The translations under genes and the position numbers were made by a program. A stretch of DNA of 64,000 nucleotides from positions 186,001 to 250,000 of the forward strand of contig SZOX01000003.1 in NCBI GenBank assembly GCA_030263385.1. Direction: 5' to 3'. Each line of letters begins with the position of its first letter. Within the stretch, counting starts at the first letter, position 1. The notes beneath the pieces are model-generated. The model saw only the letters and a list, made by a program, of their open reading frames with translations, did no database searches and was not told the origin of the DNA. Shown piece by piece: positions 9,088 through 17,759 of the stretch. This DNA is from Zeimonas sp003577305. Lineage in GTDB: Bacteria > Pseudomonadota > Gammaproteobacteria > Burkholderiales > Burkholderiaceae_E.

Positions 9088-9153
9088 GCCGCGTTCCCGG
9101 CCGCCTTCCCCGGTGGCAGCGGCGACCAGGCGGCGCGTCCAGGGTGGTGCGCC

Positions 9154-9930
9154 TCAGGTAGTGCGCATCAGGCGGCGTGCGGCCGCGCTGCGCAAGCGGT
9201 GCACCAGCCAGGCGGCGAACGCGGCCGCAGCCAGCGCGGCGAAGAACGCCGCGGCTTTCGACTCGCAGCGGCCCAGCAGCGTGACGAGCGCGAAGAAGAA
9301 CGCGGTGAAGCCGATCAGGCCGTTGGCAAAGCCGCGCAACAGGCTGATCGTCGCGCAGCGGCCGTAGACCGGCAGCGTGAAGCTGGGCAGGATGCTGCCG
9401 GTGATCGGAAACGCGAGCAGCAGCCCGCTCACGCGCGCCGGCAGCGTGTCGGCGCCCAGCAGGATCACGGCCGCCAGCGTCACCGCGGCCGCAACGCGCA
9501 TCGCGATCTCGCCGCGCGGCACCGGCACGCCGCCGGCCAGCGGCGGCACCCTCGGCATGATCGCCAGGGCCACGAACGGCGCAGCGATGCCCGTCAGCGT
9601 CGGCGCCGGCCATGCCGGCGCAGTGACGACCCAGCCGATCGCCGCGAAGGCCAGCGCGGCACCCGCCAGGCACGCCCACCAGGGCAGACGGCGCGACAGC
9701 CACGAGAACGCCACGATGTGCGCGATCGCCGCGGGCACGCTGGCCAGCGTCGCGCTGCCGATCGCCGCGACGCTCGTCGCGCCGTGGTCGATCAGCAGGC
9801 CGCCGATCACCGGCGCGGCGATCAGCGGCAGGCCCGATAGCACGCCTGAGATCGCATGACCGAAGCGGCGCGCGGCCAGCGAGGCGAGCAGGATCGAGGC
9901 CGGGACGAGGGCGAGTTTCAGCAGCAGCAT
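9154..9930 (-). CDS. Multi-pass membrane protein of unknown function
   Basis: A 258-residue protein made almost wholly of hydrophobic helices, with about eight to nine membrane segments, rich in Ala, Leu and Gly. The segment GVLSGLPLIAAPVIGGLLIDHG near the N-terminus and the similar LLLAFPITGSILPSFTLPVYG in the second half suggest an internal duplication of a four-helix unit. I do not recognise the family with certainty. The start at 9930 is preferred to upstream in-frame codons because it begins directly with the first membrane helix (MLLLKLALVPASILL). The gene is convergent with mgtE and divergent from the DUF3147-like gene. Confidence 0.75.
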   Translation of the reverse strand: MLLLKLALVPASILLASLAARRFGHAISGVLSGLPLIAAPVIGGLLIDHGATSVAAIGSATLASVPAAIAHIVAFSWLSRRLPWWACLAGAALAFAAIGWVVTAPAWPAPTLTGIAAPFVALAIMPRVPPLAGGVPVPRGEIAMRVAAAVTLAAVILLGADTLPARVSGLLLAFPITGSILPSFTLPVYGRCATISLLRGFANGLIGFTAFFFALVTLLGRCESKAAAFFAALAAAAFAAWLVHRLRSAAARRLMRTT

Positions 9931-10056
9931 CGGTGGCGGAACATGCGGGCCGGCAGGCGGGCGCGCCGGCAGGCGTGCCGGCCGGAGGATGTCGCGGACG
10001 GCCGAGCGCGACGGTAGCATGAGCGGGGATCATCGGCGGTCGAATGGAGGGGCACC

Positions 10057-10407
10057 GTGGCCTGGCCCGTCACGAAGTACTTCGCAACTGCTGCGGTCGT
10101 GGTGCTCGTTTCCGGGTTCGCGCGCCGCAGCGGCCGGCTCGGCGCGCTGGTGGGCGCGCTGCCGCTGGCGAGCCTGCTGGCGCCGAACCGGCTTCGCCTG
10201 GAGGAGCCGCCGCCGCAGAAGATCGCCGACCTCGCCTGGTACACCTTCCGGTTCGTGGTGCCCACGCTGCCGGTGTTCCTCGCATTCCCCGCGCTGCTGC
10301 CGCGCATCGGATTCTGGCCCGCGCCGGCGGCTTGCGTACTCGTCACGATCGCGAGTTTCGTCCTGTTCGCACCGATCGTGCGCCGCTTCGGGATCGAATT
10401 GCCGTGA
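10057..10407 (+). CDS. Small four-helix membrane protein (DUF3147-like)
   Basis: A 116-residue membrane protein with about four transmembrane segments and a conserved-looking GALPLASLLAP loop after the first helix pair. The pattern resembles DUF3147 proteins, which have no known function. The GTG start at 10057 is supported by a GGAGG Shine-Dalgarno seven bases upstream. Its stop codon overlaps the GTG start of the ClC gene (GTGA at 10404-10407), so the two are very probably translated together and may act together in the membrane. Confidence 0.78.
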   Translation: MAWPVTKYFATAAVVVLVSGFARRSGRLGALVGALPLASLLAPNRLRLEEPPPQKIADLAWYTFRFVVPTLPVFLAFPALLPRIGFWPAPAACVLVTIASFVLFAPIVRRFGIELP

Positions 10408-12212
10408 GCGGCGGCGAACCGCGTCCGGCCGCATCGCGAAGGGTGGCCTTCGCCGGACCCCGGGTCGTGCTGGCGCGACTGCGCCACGACCTCGCGCATG
10501 CCGACGCGCTCGTCGCGCTGTCGGCGATCGGGGTCGTCGCGGGGCTGGTCGTCGGCGTCGTGATCGTCGCGTTCCGGCTGGTCACCGAGCAGACGCTGGT
10601 CGTGGCCGGGCTGATGGACGACGCCGAGAACTTCGAGGCGCTGCCCTGGGAGTGGCGGCTCGCGCTGCCGGTCGGCGGAGGGCTGTTGCTCGGGCTGATG
10701 TTCCGGCTCGCGCCGATCGGCGCACGGCAGGTCGGCCCCGGGCACGTGATGGCGCAGCTGGCCAGCCACGCCGGGCGCATGCCCTGGCGCAACGCGGTGA
10801 TGCAGTTCGTCGGCGGTGCAGTCTCGATCGTCTGCGGGCACTCGGTCGGCCGCGAAGGACCGGTGATCCACGTCGGCGCGGCGAGTGCGAGCCTGCTCGG
10901 GCAATGGCTGCGCCTGCCCAACAACAGCATTCGCACGCTGGTCGCCTGCGGCGTGGCCGGCGCGATCGCCGCTTCGTTCAACACGCCGATCGCCGGCGTG
11001 GTGTTCGCGATGGAAGTCGTGATGCTCGAGTACACGCTGGTCGGCTTCGCGCCGGTGATCCTCGCCGCGGTCAGCGCGACGGCGCTGAGCTGGCTGGTCT
11101 ACGGCGCCGACCCGGCGTTCACGGTTCCGGAGATGCGACAGCCCTCGCTGCTGGAACTGCCCTGGATCGTGCTGCTCGGGCTCGTCGTCGGTGCGCTGGC
11201 CGCGGCCTACGTGGCCGGCACGCGCCAGCTCGACCGGCGTTCGCGCGAGTTCCCGCTCTGGTTGCGCACGACGCTGGCCGGCGCGTGCACGGGCCTGTGT
11301 GCGCTGGGCGTGCCGCAGGTGATGGGACTGGGTTACGACACCGTGCAGCTGGCGCTGCTCGGGGAGATCGCGCTGTCGGCGCTGGTGGCGATCGCGCTGC
11401 TGAAGCTGGCTGCGACGGTCGCGTGCGGCGGGCTCGGCCTGCCTGGAGGCCTCATCGGGCCGATGGTCGTGATGGGTGCGGCGGCGGGCGGGGCGATCGG
11501 CATCGTCGGCGGGTCGCTGGTGCCCGGCAGCGCCGCAGCGAGCGGCTTCTACGCGATGCTCGGCGTGGCCGCGATGATGGGCGCGAGCCTGCAGGCGCCG
11601 TTGGCTGCGCTGATGGCGATCCTCGAGCTGACCGGCAGCGCCAGGGTACTGCTGCCCGGAATGGCCGCCGTCATTCCGGCACTGCTCGTGGCCCGTTCGG
11701 TGTTCGGGCAGGACCCGATCTTCGTCGCGATCCTGCGCGGGCGCGGAATCGACTACCGCTTCGACCCGGTCGCTGCGCTGCTCGACCGCACCGGGGTCGC
11801 TGCGGCAATGAACCGGCGCTTCGCGATCGTCGACCGCGCGGCCTCGCCTGCGCAGTGGGAACAGGCGCTCGCCACGGCTCCCGACTGGCTGCTGGTCGCC
11901 GACGGCGACGCCATCGGTGCGGTACTGCAGTCGCCGGCCGCAGCCCACGACGGCCGCAGCCGTGACCGCGCCGAAGCGCGGAGTGCGGTCGATTCAGGCG
12001 AAACTGCCGGCCTCGCCGAGGCGGCGCAGCGCGAGTCGCGGCCCTTCGCGACCGTGTCGCCGCATGCGACGCTCGGCGAGACCCTGCGCCGCCTCGACGC
12101 CGCCGGAGCCCGGCTCGCGCTCGTCTGCAGCGGCGAGACCGCGCGGGTCGGCGAAGTCTTCGGGGTCGTCGAGCGCCGGGACATCGATGCGAACGTCGGC
12201 TACCGCGTCTGA
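10404..12212 (+). CDS. ClC-family chloride channel/transporter
   Basis: A 602-residue ClC protein with about ten or more membrane helices followed by a cytoplasmic C-terminal region of some 150 residues that looks like a degenerate CBS pair. The gating-glutamate motif GREGPV is intact near residue 150, as is the ASFNTPIAG motif near 195. Two selectivity motifs differ from E. coli ClC: GSGIP is replaced by GPGHV (about residue 112), and GGIFAP by GGLIGP (about 347). I recall GxGHV variants in other proteobacterial ClC proteins, so this is a subfamily trait rather than damage. The GTG start overlaps the preceding stop by four bases, implying translational coupling. Confidence 0.88.
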   Translation: MSGGEPRPAASRRVAFAGPRVVLARLRHDLAHADALVALSAIGVVAGLVVGVVIVAFRLVTEQTLVVAGLMDDAENFEALPWEWRLALPVGGGLLLGLMFRLAPIGARQVGPGHVMAQLASHAGRMPWRNAVMQFVGGAVSIVCGHSVGREGPVIHVGAASASLLGQWLRLPNNSIRTLVACGVAGAIAASFNTPIAGVVFAMEVVMLEYTLVGFAPVILAAVSATALSWLVYGADPAFTVPEMRQPSLLELPWIVLLGLVVGALAAAYVAGTRQLDRRSREFPLWLRTTLAGACTGLCALGVPQVMGLGYDTVQLALLGEIALSALVAIALLKLAATVACGGLGLPGGLIGPMVVMGAAAGGAIGIVGGSLVPGSAAASGFYAMLGVAAMMGASLQAPLAALMAILELTGSARVLLPGMAAVIPALLVARSVFGQDPIFVAILRGRGIDYRFDPVAALLDRTGVAAAMNRRFAIVDRAASPAQWEQALATAPDWLLVADGDAIGAVLQSPAAAHDGRSRDRAEARSAVDSGETAGLAEAAQRESRPFATVSPHATLGETLRRLDAAGARLALVCSGETARVGEVFGVVERRDIDANVGYRV

Positions 12213-12230
12213 GCGCGTTCGCCGGCGCCG

Positions 12231-12961
12231 CTACTTCGCGAACTTCCTGAACTGCGGCTTGCGCTTCCCGAGGAACGCCTGCGTGCCTTCGCGCGACTCC
12301 TCGGTGTCGTAGTAGAGCTTGAGCGCGTACATGCCCATGCCGGCGATGCCGGCCTGGTGCGCGGTGTCCATGTTGAACGAGCGCTTGGCGATCGCGCGAG
12401 CTGCTCGTGCGGCACCACCGCGTTGACCAGGCCCATCGCCAGCGCCTCGGCCGCCGGGTAGCGTCGGCACAGGTACCAGATTTCGCGCGCCTTCTTCTCG
12501 CCGACCACGCGCGCCAGGTAAGCAGTGCCGTAGCCTGGATCGACCGAGCCCACTTTCGGGCCCACCTGGCCGAACACCGCCTTCTCGGAGGCGATCGTGA
12601 AGTCGCAGATCGTGCACAGCACGTTGCCGCCGCCGATCGCGTAGCCCTGAACGCGCGCGATCACCGGCTTGGGCACGTCGCGGATCGCGGCGTGCAGTTC
12701 CTCGATCGGCAGGCCGATCGTGCCCCGGCCGTCGTACCGGCCCTCGTGCGCCGACTGGTCGCCGCCGGTGCAGAAGGCCCGGTCGCCGGCGCCGGCGAGC
12801 ACGATCGCGCCGATCGCGCGATCGTAGCCGGCGCGGTTGATCGCGTGGATCAGTTCGTCGCAGGTGCGGCCGCGAAACGCGTTCAGCTTGTCGGGGCGGT
12901 TGATCGTGATCCAGGCCGCGCCGCTGCGCACTTCGTAGAGGATGTCCTGATAGTCGTCCAT
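12231..12961 (-). pseudogene. badI: Frameshifted BadI-like crotonase (2-ketocyclohexanecarboxyl-CoA hydrolase family)
   Basis: The N-terminal part (from the ATG at 12961) is a full-strength match, as recalled, to BadI, the MenB-like crotonase that opens the ring of 2-ketocyclohexanecarboxyl-CoA. It includes NRPDKLNAFRG, AGDRAFCTGGDQ and GQVGPKVGSVDPGYG. After VVPHEQL the frame breaks near 12393-12402, and the family C-terminus (AIAKRSFNMDTAHQAGIAGM to KPQFRKFAK) continues in another frame to the stop at 12231. Compared with recalled family members about 18-20 residues are missing at the join, so this is a deletion of a length not divisible by three rather than a single-base slip. It may be a real pseudogene or an assembly error. 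MenB is the main alternative family assignment. Confidence 0.8.
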
Positions 12962-12978
12962 GGCCGGCGGGCTCCCTC

Positions 12979-13377
12979 TCATTGATCATGGGCCGGCACG
13001 GGCCGGGCGGCGCCGCTGCCGATCGTGCGCTCCTCGGCGCACTGGAAGGTCAGCGTGGTCTTCGCGATGCCGTGGATCGCGCTGCCCGGCACGACCGCGA
13101 ATCCTCGCGATGCGCAGAACGCTTCGGCTTCGCGCAGCGCCTGGCGGGTGCGCTGCTGCGGGTCGGTGCCGCGTGTTTCGAGACTGTATTCGTTGCCGTG
13201 GTAGCCGCGGCCCTGCAGCACCGCAGTGCTCGCGCAGGCGCCCAGGGCGAGCGCGACGCAAGCGGACAAGGTTGCCAGCGGCACCGCGCGGCGCCATGCG
13301 GCCCGCGCGTCGCCCGCCGCCCGGTCGCGGGCGTCAGGGCGAACCTGCCGGCGCCACGTAGCTGCCGCTCTTGCCAC
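12979..13377 (-). CDS. Small putative lipoprotein
   Basis: A 132-residue protein with a lipoprotein signal: an arginine pair, a hydrophobic stretch and a lipobox ending LGACAS with the modified Cys near residue 48. The mature part is about 85 residues with two further Cys (in FCASRG and FQCAEE) that could form a disulfide. The only in-frame start upstream of the arginine pair is the GTG at 13377, which has GGAG about eight bases before it but lies 44 bases inside moaC. A GTG at 13284 would lose the positively charged n-region. Function unknown. Confidence 0.6.
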   Translation of the reverse strand: MARAAATWRRQVRPDARDRAAGDARAAWRRAVPLATLSACVALALGACASTAVLQGRGYHGNEYSLETRGTDPQQRTRQALREAEAFCASRGFAVVPGSAIHGIAKTTLTFQCAEERTIGSGAARPVPAHDQ

Positions 13378-13849
13378 CGTGTTTCTCCAGCAGTCGCACG
13401 TTGCCGATCACCATGCCGCGATCGACCGCCTTGCACATGTCGTAGACGGTGAGCAGGCCGATCTGCACTGCAGTGAGCGCTTCCATCTCGACGCCGGTCT
13501 TGCCGTCGCACTCGACCGTGGCGGTGCAGTGCACCGCGCTGGCCGCTTCGTCGACGTCGAAGTCGACCGCAACCCGGGTGATCGGCAGCGGGTGGCACAG
13601 CGGAACGAGGTCGGCGGTGCGCTTGGCGCCCTGGATCGCCGCGATGCGCGCCACGCCGATCACGTCGCCCTTCTTCGCGGTGCCCTCGCGCACCAGCGCC
13701 AGCGTCGCGGGCAGCATGCGGATCGTGCCGCGCGCCACCGCCACGCGATGCGTGACCGTCTTGTCGGCGACGTCGACCATGCGGGCGTTCCCTGCAGCGT
13801 CGAAATGTGTCAGCGCATCGCCCGGCGCGGCTCGGGTCGCTCTCGTCAT
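13334..13849 (-). CDS. moaC: Cyclic pyranopterin monophosphate synthase
   Basis: MoaC converts 3',8-cyclo-dihydro-GTP into cyclic pyranopterin monophosphate, an early step of molybdenum cofactor synthesis. The 171-residue protein has the standard motifs LVPLCHPLPI (81-90), VEMEALTAV (120-128) and YDMCKAVDRGM (136-146). The start at 13849 gives the usual MoaC N-terminus (LTHFDAAGNARMVDV). No moaA, moaD or moaE is nearby. The gene is divergent from the M48 protease gene across about 50 bases and is followed by the overlapping lipoprotein gene. Confidence 0.95.
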   Translation of the reverse strand: MTRATRAAPGDALTHFDAAGNARMVDVADKTVTHRVAVARGTIRMLPATLALVREGTAKKGDVIGVARIAAIQGAKRTADLVPLCHPLPITRVAVDFDVDEAASAVHCTATVECDGKTGVEMEALTAVQIGLLTVYDMCKAVDRGMVIGNVRLLEKHGGKSGSYVAPAGSP

Positions 13850-13869
13850 GGTGTGGCTCCGGTCCCGAC

Positions 13870-13875
13870 TATGAT
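13870..13875 (+). promoter_or_regulatory. Possible -10 box for the M48 protease gene
   Basis: TATGAT stands alone in the 52-base divergent spacer between moaC and the protease gene, 26 bases before the GTG start. No good -35 box is seen, so this is a weak prediction. Confidence 0.3.
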
Positions 13876-13901
13876 AGCAACCCCCGATTTGCGGATTCGC
13901 C

Positions 13902-15392
13902 GTGTCGCCGAGCCGTGTCCTGTCGTCGCGCTGCCTTGCGGCCTTGCTGGCCGGCGCGCTCTCGCTCGGCCCGCCCCTGGCGCGCGCGCAGATCGACAAC
14001 CTGCCCAGGCTCGGCGACGCGTCGGCCGACGAGTTGTCGCCGGCCACCGAGCGGCGCATCGGCGAGTCGATCGTGCGCGAGATGCGGCGGCGCGGCATCG
14101 TCTACGACGACGTCGAGATCGCCGATTACCTGAACCGCTTCGCCGCGAGCCTGACGGCGACGACGCCGGCGTCGGGCCACGACTTCGAGTTCTTCCTGGT
14201 GCGCGACAGCACGCTCAACGCGTTCGCGCTGCCCGGCGGCTACATCGGCGTGCACACCGGCCTGATCGTCGCGGCGCAATCGGAGTCCGAGCTCGCCTCG
14301 GTGCTCGCGCACGAGATCGGACACGTGACCCAGCGACATCTCGCGCGCATGCTCTCGCGCGAGCGCCAGGCCTCGGTGGTGATGCTCGCCTCGCTGGTGC
14401 TCGCGGTGCTGGCGGCGCGCTCGAATCCGCAGGCGATCGGCGGGCTCGCCTCGCTCGGCAGCACGGTCGCGCAGTCGCAGATGCTCAGCTTCTCGCGCGA
14501 CGCCGAGCGCGAGGCCGACCGCGTCGGTCTCGACATCCTGCGCCAGGCCGGCTTCGACGCCAACGGCATGGTGTCCTTCTTCGGGCGCCTGCAGCAGGCG
14601 GGTCGCCTCTACGACAGCAATGCGCCGGAGTACCTGCGCACGCACCCGCTCACGACCGAGCGCATGGCCGACATCCAGAGCCGCGTCGGCGAAACCCGCT
14701 ACCGGCAGCGCGCCGACAGCGTCGACTTCCGGCTCGCGCGCGCCCGGCTGCGCGCGCTGTCGGACACGAGCGTCGACGGCCTGCGGCTCACGCGCGCGCA
14801 GTTCGAGCGCAGCGTGCGCGAACGCACGATCGACGACGCGGCCGACTGGTTCGGGCTGGCTACGGTGGCGGCGGCAGCCCGCGACTGGCCGGCCGCACGC
14901 AAGGCGATCGCCGAGGTGCGCCGCAAGCTGCCCGCGGGGCATCCGTTCGTCGAGCGGCTGGCTGCGCGCGTCGCACTCGACGCAGGCGATGCGGCGGCTG
15001 CGCAGGCGATCGTCGAGGCGGCGCTGGTGCGTTTTCCTTCGTCGCGGGCGCTCGTGCAGATGCGTGCCACGGTGCTGCTCGCCGGGCGCGACTACGCGGC
15101 GGCCGTGCCGGTGCTGGAGGACGCGCTGAAGCTCTACCGTGGCGACGCCGACCTGTGGCGGATGCTCTCCGAGGCACAGGGCGGGCTGGGCCGGGCGGCT
15201 CGCGCGCACCGGGCCGCTGCCGAGCAGTATGCGCTGCTCGGCGCCACTCCCGCGGCGATCGAGCAGTTGCGCCTGGCGCAGCGCGCCGGCGGGCTCGATT
15301 TTCACACCGCGTCGCAGGTCGACGCGCGCCGGCGCGAGCTCGAGGCGCAGTGGCGCGAAGAGCAGCAGGAGCGGCGCGAGAACCAGCGATAG
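13902..15392 (+). CDS. Periplasmic M48 metalloprotease with TPR region (BepA/YfgC-like)
   Basis: A 496-residue exported zinc protease resembling BepA, which assists or degrades outer-membrane proteins at the BAM complex. A cleavable signal peptide (cleavage after ARA at about residue 28) is followed by the M48 domain. The zinc motif HEIGH is at 137-141 and the third ligand Glu lies in DAEREADRVG near residue 203. The C-terminal half, from about 290, is an Ala-rich helical repeat region consistent with TPRs. The GTG start is chosen because it gives a good signal peptide directly. The BepA assignment comes from domain layout. Confidence 0.88.
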   Translation: MSPSRVLSSRCLAALLAGALSLGPPLARAQIDNLPRLGDASADELSPATERRIGESIVREMRRRGIVYDDVEIADYLNRFAASLTATTPASGHDFEFFLVRDSTLNAFALPGGYIGVHTGLIVAAQSESELASVLAHEIGHVTQRHLARMLSRERQASVVMLASLVLAVLAARSNPQAIGGLASLGSTVAQSQMLSFSRDAEREADRVGLDILRQAGFDANGMVSFFGRLQQAGRLYDSNAPEYLRTHPLTTERMADIQSRVGETRYRQRADSVDFRLARARLRALSDTSVDGLRLTRAQFERSVRERTIDDAADWFGLATVAAAARDWPAARKAIAEVRRKLPAGHPFVERLAARVALDAGDAAAAQAIVEAALVRFPSSRALVQMRATVLLAGRDYAAAVPVLEDALKLYRGDADLWRMLSEAQGGLGRAARAHRAAAEQYALLGATPAAIEQLRLAQRAGGLDFHTASQVDARRRELEAQWREEQQERRENQR

Positions 15393-15416
15393 GCGCTGTT
15401 CACGCTACGGGCGGCC
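15390..15416 (+). repeat. Divergent copy of a short post-stop repeat
   Basis: Directly after the TAG stop of the M48 gene comes CTGTTCACGCTACG, resembling the core of the copies downstream of glnE and of the cobalamin adenosyltransferase gene. This copy is the weakest of the three and could be chance. Confidence 0.35.
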
Positions 15417-15439
15417 TGGCGCACGCGCCTGCCGCAGTG

Positions 15440-15988
15440 TCAGGGCCGCGGCTTCGCGACGAAGCCCAGCACCCGCCCGGCGCAGACGCAGGGCCGCAGG
15501 CGCAGCGCGCGCCCGCCGGTGGCGAGAACGACGTCTTCGCCATCCTGCGCGAGGTCGAGCATCGCGAGATCGAGGTCGTGCACCAGCGCGGGCCCGGCGT
15601 CGGTGCGCAGCAGCACTTCGCCGGCGGGGCCGAGCCAGCCCGCGTCGATCCGCGCCACGATGACGCCGGTGTGAGTGACCATCCGCAGTTGCGGCGTGGC
15701 GGCGAGCACGCGCAGCACCAGCGGCGCAGCCTCCACGTCGACGTAGACGCGCTGCGGGCCGTTCTGCCAGTACCAGCGGCCGGCCTCGTCGGCGGCGTAG
15801 TTGCGGCCGATGAACTCGACGATCCGCGGATGGGTGATCGGGCTGCCGGCGCCGTCTCGGGCCTCGTCGAAACCGGCGCGTCCGCGGTCGACCAGCAGCC
15901 AGCGGCCCCGGCGGTCGAGCCGCAGCCAGCCCCACACGGCCGGCACCGCCGGCCAGCGCGCCATCGCGCGAAGCACCGGTTCATCCAT
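15440..15988 (-). CDS. Conserved hypothetical protein
   Basis: A 182-residue soluble protein without signal peptide or membrane helix. It begins MDEPVLRAMARWPAVPAVWG and contains repeated beta-strand-like segments with aromatic residues (GRWYWQNGPQRVYVDVE near 90-106). I recall similar betaproteobacterial proteins annotated only as domains of unknown function. It is likely all-beta in its second half. It follows the SnoaL-like gene by 62 bases on the same strand and may be co-transcribed with it. No function can be assigned. Confidence 0.72.
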   Translation of the reverse strand: MDEPVLRAMARWPAVPAVWGWLRLDRRGRWLLVDRGRAGFDEARDGAGSPITHPRIVEFIGRNYAADEAGRWYWQNGPQRVYVDVEAAPLVLRVLAATPQLRMVTHTGVIVARIDAGWLGPAGEVLLRTDAGPALVHDLDLAMLDLAQDGEDVVLATGGRALRLRPCVCAGRVLGFVAKPRP

Positions 15989-16050
15989 CGGAGGGCTTCA
16001 GCGGTGCGGTCTCGCCGGGGCGCGAAGCGGCGGGCATCTGCGGTTCGTTC

Positions 16051-16479
16051 TCAGTGCAGTATCGTCGAGCCGGCGAGCGTCGGCGGCTCGCCGGAGCCGG
16101 GGCCGGAGTGGTGCAGCAGGATGCGCCAGCCGCTGGCGTGCTTGATGTAGACGTTGGTCGTCACGCAGCGGACCAGCTCCTGGCCGGTGCGGCCGGCAAC
16201 GACCACCTGCTCGACCAGGTTGTGCACGGCGAGCATCGCCCCGGTGAGCGCGCGCACTTCGCCGATGCGCACGTCCACCCCGCCGCCGGCGAAGATCGCA
16301 GCCCACGAGGAGCGGATCGCCTCGAGCCCGATCAGGCGCTGGTGCCCCGGATGCACGCACATCACCTCGTCGTCGTCGGCCCACAGGGCCATCATCGCCT
16401 CGAGGTCGGCGCGTCGCATCGCGTCGTAGAAGGCTTCCTCGGCGGCTTCGGCGGTGGAGAGAATCGGCACGCGGCGCAT
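16051..16479 (-). CDS. SnoaL/NTF2-like protein (DUF4440 type)
   Basis: A 142-residue cone-shaped alpha+beta barrel protein of the NTF2/SnoaL superfamily. It shows the N-terminal helix pair with AFYDAMRRADLEAMMALWADDDEV and a WAAIFAGG segment typical of these folds. Such proteins bind small hydrophobic ligands or act as isomerases and cyclases. Nothing here specifies which, and bacterial members are often annotated as ketosteroid isomerase-like without proof. It lies between the heptosyltransferase gene and the conserved hypothetical gene, all on the minus strand. Confidence 0.78.
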   Translation of the reverse strand: MRRVPILSTAEAAEEAFYDAMRRADLEAMMALWADDDEVMCVHPGHQRLIGLEAIRSSWAAIFAGGGVDVRIGEVRALTGAMLAVHNLVEQVVVAGRTGQELVRCVTTNVYIKHASGWRILLHHSGPGSGEPPTLAGSTILH

Positions 16480-16527
16480 CGCTGACCTGCTGCGAAACCC
16501 GCAGTGTATGCGGTTCGCGGCGCGTGT

Positions 16528-17580
16528 TCAGCGCACCGGGCGCGCGCCGGCCGGCTCGAAGCGCATCACCCTCGACAGGCTCTCGAAGACCGCCGACGGG
16601 GTGATGCGGTCCAGGCAGTCGGGCTCGCACTCGATGCAGGCGGGCGGTGCGCACGGCGGGGGGCAATCCGGATGGAGCCACTCGACGCGGGCGCGCGGCG
16701 AGCGCGGCGGGCTGTGGCGCGGGTCGCCGCTGCCGAAGATCGCCACCTGCGGCCGCCCGAATGCCGCCGCCAGGTGCATCAGGCCGGTGTTGCCGGAAAC
16801 CACGCCGCTGGCCTGCGAAACCAGGGCGATCGCTTCGCCGACCGAGGTCTCGCCCGCCAGGTTGTGCAGCGACACGCCGGACAGCGCGGCGATTTCGGTG
16901 GCCGCCGCGCGGTTGCGCGCCGAACCGATCAGCACCAGTTGCGCCTCGGGCCACTCGTCGACCAGCAGGTTCGCCAGCGCCGCATAGTGGCGCCTGGGCC
17001 AGCCCCCCGGGCTGCCGTCGGCGTCGGGGCACAGCGCGATCAGTGGCGCGGACGGATCGAGGGCGAAGCGCGCGCGCACCGCGCGCTCCCGCGCCACGCG
17101 CCTCGCCAGGCGAGGCGCGGGCAGCCCGCCCGTCAGCGGTTCGCGCGGCGCAAACGCCAGTCGAGCGTAGTGTTCGACCCGTGGAAGCGGGTCGGCAGCC
17201 TGCGGCTCGTGGACCCGGTTCAGCAGCAGCCGATGCGCGTCGCCACGGTAGCCGATGCGCTCGGGGATTCCGGCGATCAGTGTGGCGAGCGTCGAACCGG
17301 GCAGGTCGGCCAGCGCGTAGGCGCGGCGGTAGTCGCGCCTGCGCAGCCGCCAGCCGAGCCGGCATGCGCGGCCCAGGCGCACGAGCGCAGGGCCCGTGCC
17401 GGCCGCATCGAACACTTCGCCCACCTCCGGCATGGCGCGGAACACCGATGCGAGGCGGCGCGGGCACAGCACGTCGATGCGCAGCGCCGGTTCGCGCTGG
17501 CGCAACAGGGCCAGCAGCGGCTGAGCCATCACGGCTTCGCCGATGCTGTCCGGAGCGATCAACAGCGCGCTCGCGCTCAT
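16528..17580 (-). CDS. waaF: ADP-heptose:LPS heptosyltransferase (WaaF-like, GT9)
   Basis: A 350-residue cytoplasmic, membrane-associated GT9 glycosyltransferase expected to add the second heptose to the lipopolysaccharide inner core. It begins with the GT9 strand ALLIAPDSIGEAVMAQPLLALL. The C-terminal nucleotide-sugar domain shows LIALCPDADGSPGGWPRRHYAAL, LVLIGSARN and the late motif SGNTGLMHLAAAFGRPQVAIFG, all typical of WaaF. The C-terminus has a Cys-rich stretch (PDCPPPCAPPACIECEPDC), as seen in several WaaF proteins. The start at 17580 gives the standard N-terminus. WaaC or WaaQ is a less likely alternative. Confidence 0.85.
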   Translation of the reverse strand: MSASALLIAPDSIGEAVMAQPLLALLRQREPALRIDVLCPRRLASVFRAMPEVGEVFDAAGTGPALVRLGRACRLGWRLRRRDYRRAYALADLPGSTLATLIAGIPERIGYRGDAHRLLLNRVHEPQAADPLPRVEHYARLAFAPREPLTGGLPAPRLARRVARERAVRARFALDPSAPLIALCPDADGSPGGWPRRHYAALANLLVDEWPEAQLVLIGSARNRAAATEIAALSGVSLHNLAGETSVGEAIALVSQASGVVSGNTGLMHLAAAFGRPQVAIFGSGDPRHSPPRSPRARVEWLHPDCPPPCAPPACIECEPDCLDRITPSAVFESLSRVMRFEPAGARPVR

Positions 17581-17759
17581 GCAGGGTCCCCGGCCGGACT
17601 CATTCTGGCTGTTCTTGGCTCGATCGTACGCTTGGGCAGGCCATTGTGGCGGACCGACGGGCGCCGCACGGCGACCTTTCTCACGTCGGCCGCATCGACA
17701 GTGCCCGACCCGTGCCGGTGCGCCGGCCGGGCATTCCACTTCTGCGGTTTTCTGCGCTG
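17581..17759. other. 179-base spacer between the oxidoreductase operon and waaF-like gene
   Basis: Downstream of the oxidoreductase beta gene and upstream of the heptosyltransferase gene, both on the minus strand. I see GC-rich inverted repeats but no T-run terminator, no RNA gene and no credible small coding sequence. It probably contains the promoter of the heptosyltransferase gene. Confidence 0.4.
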
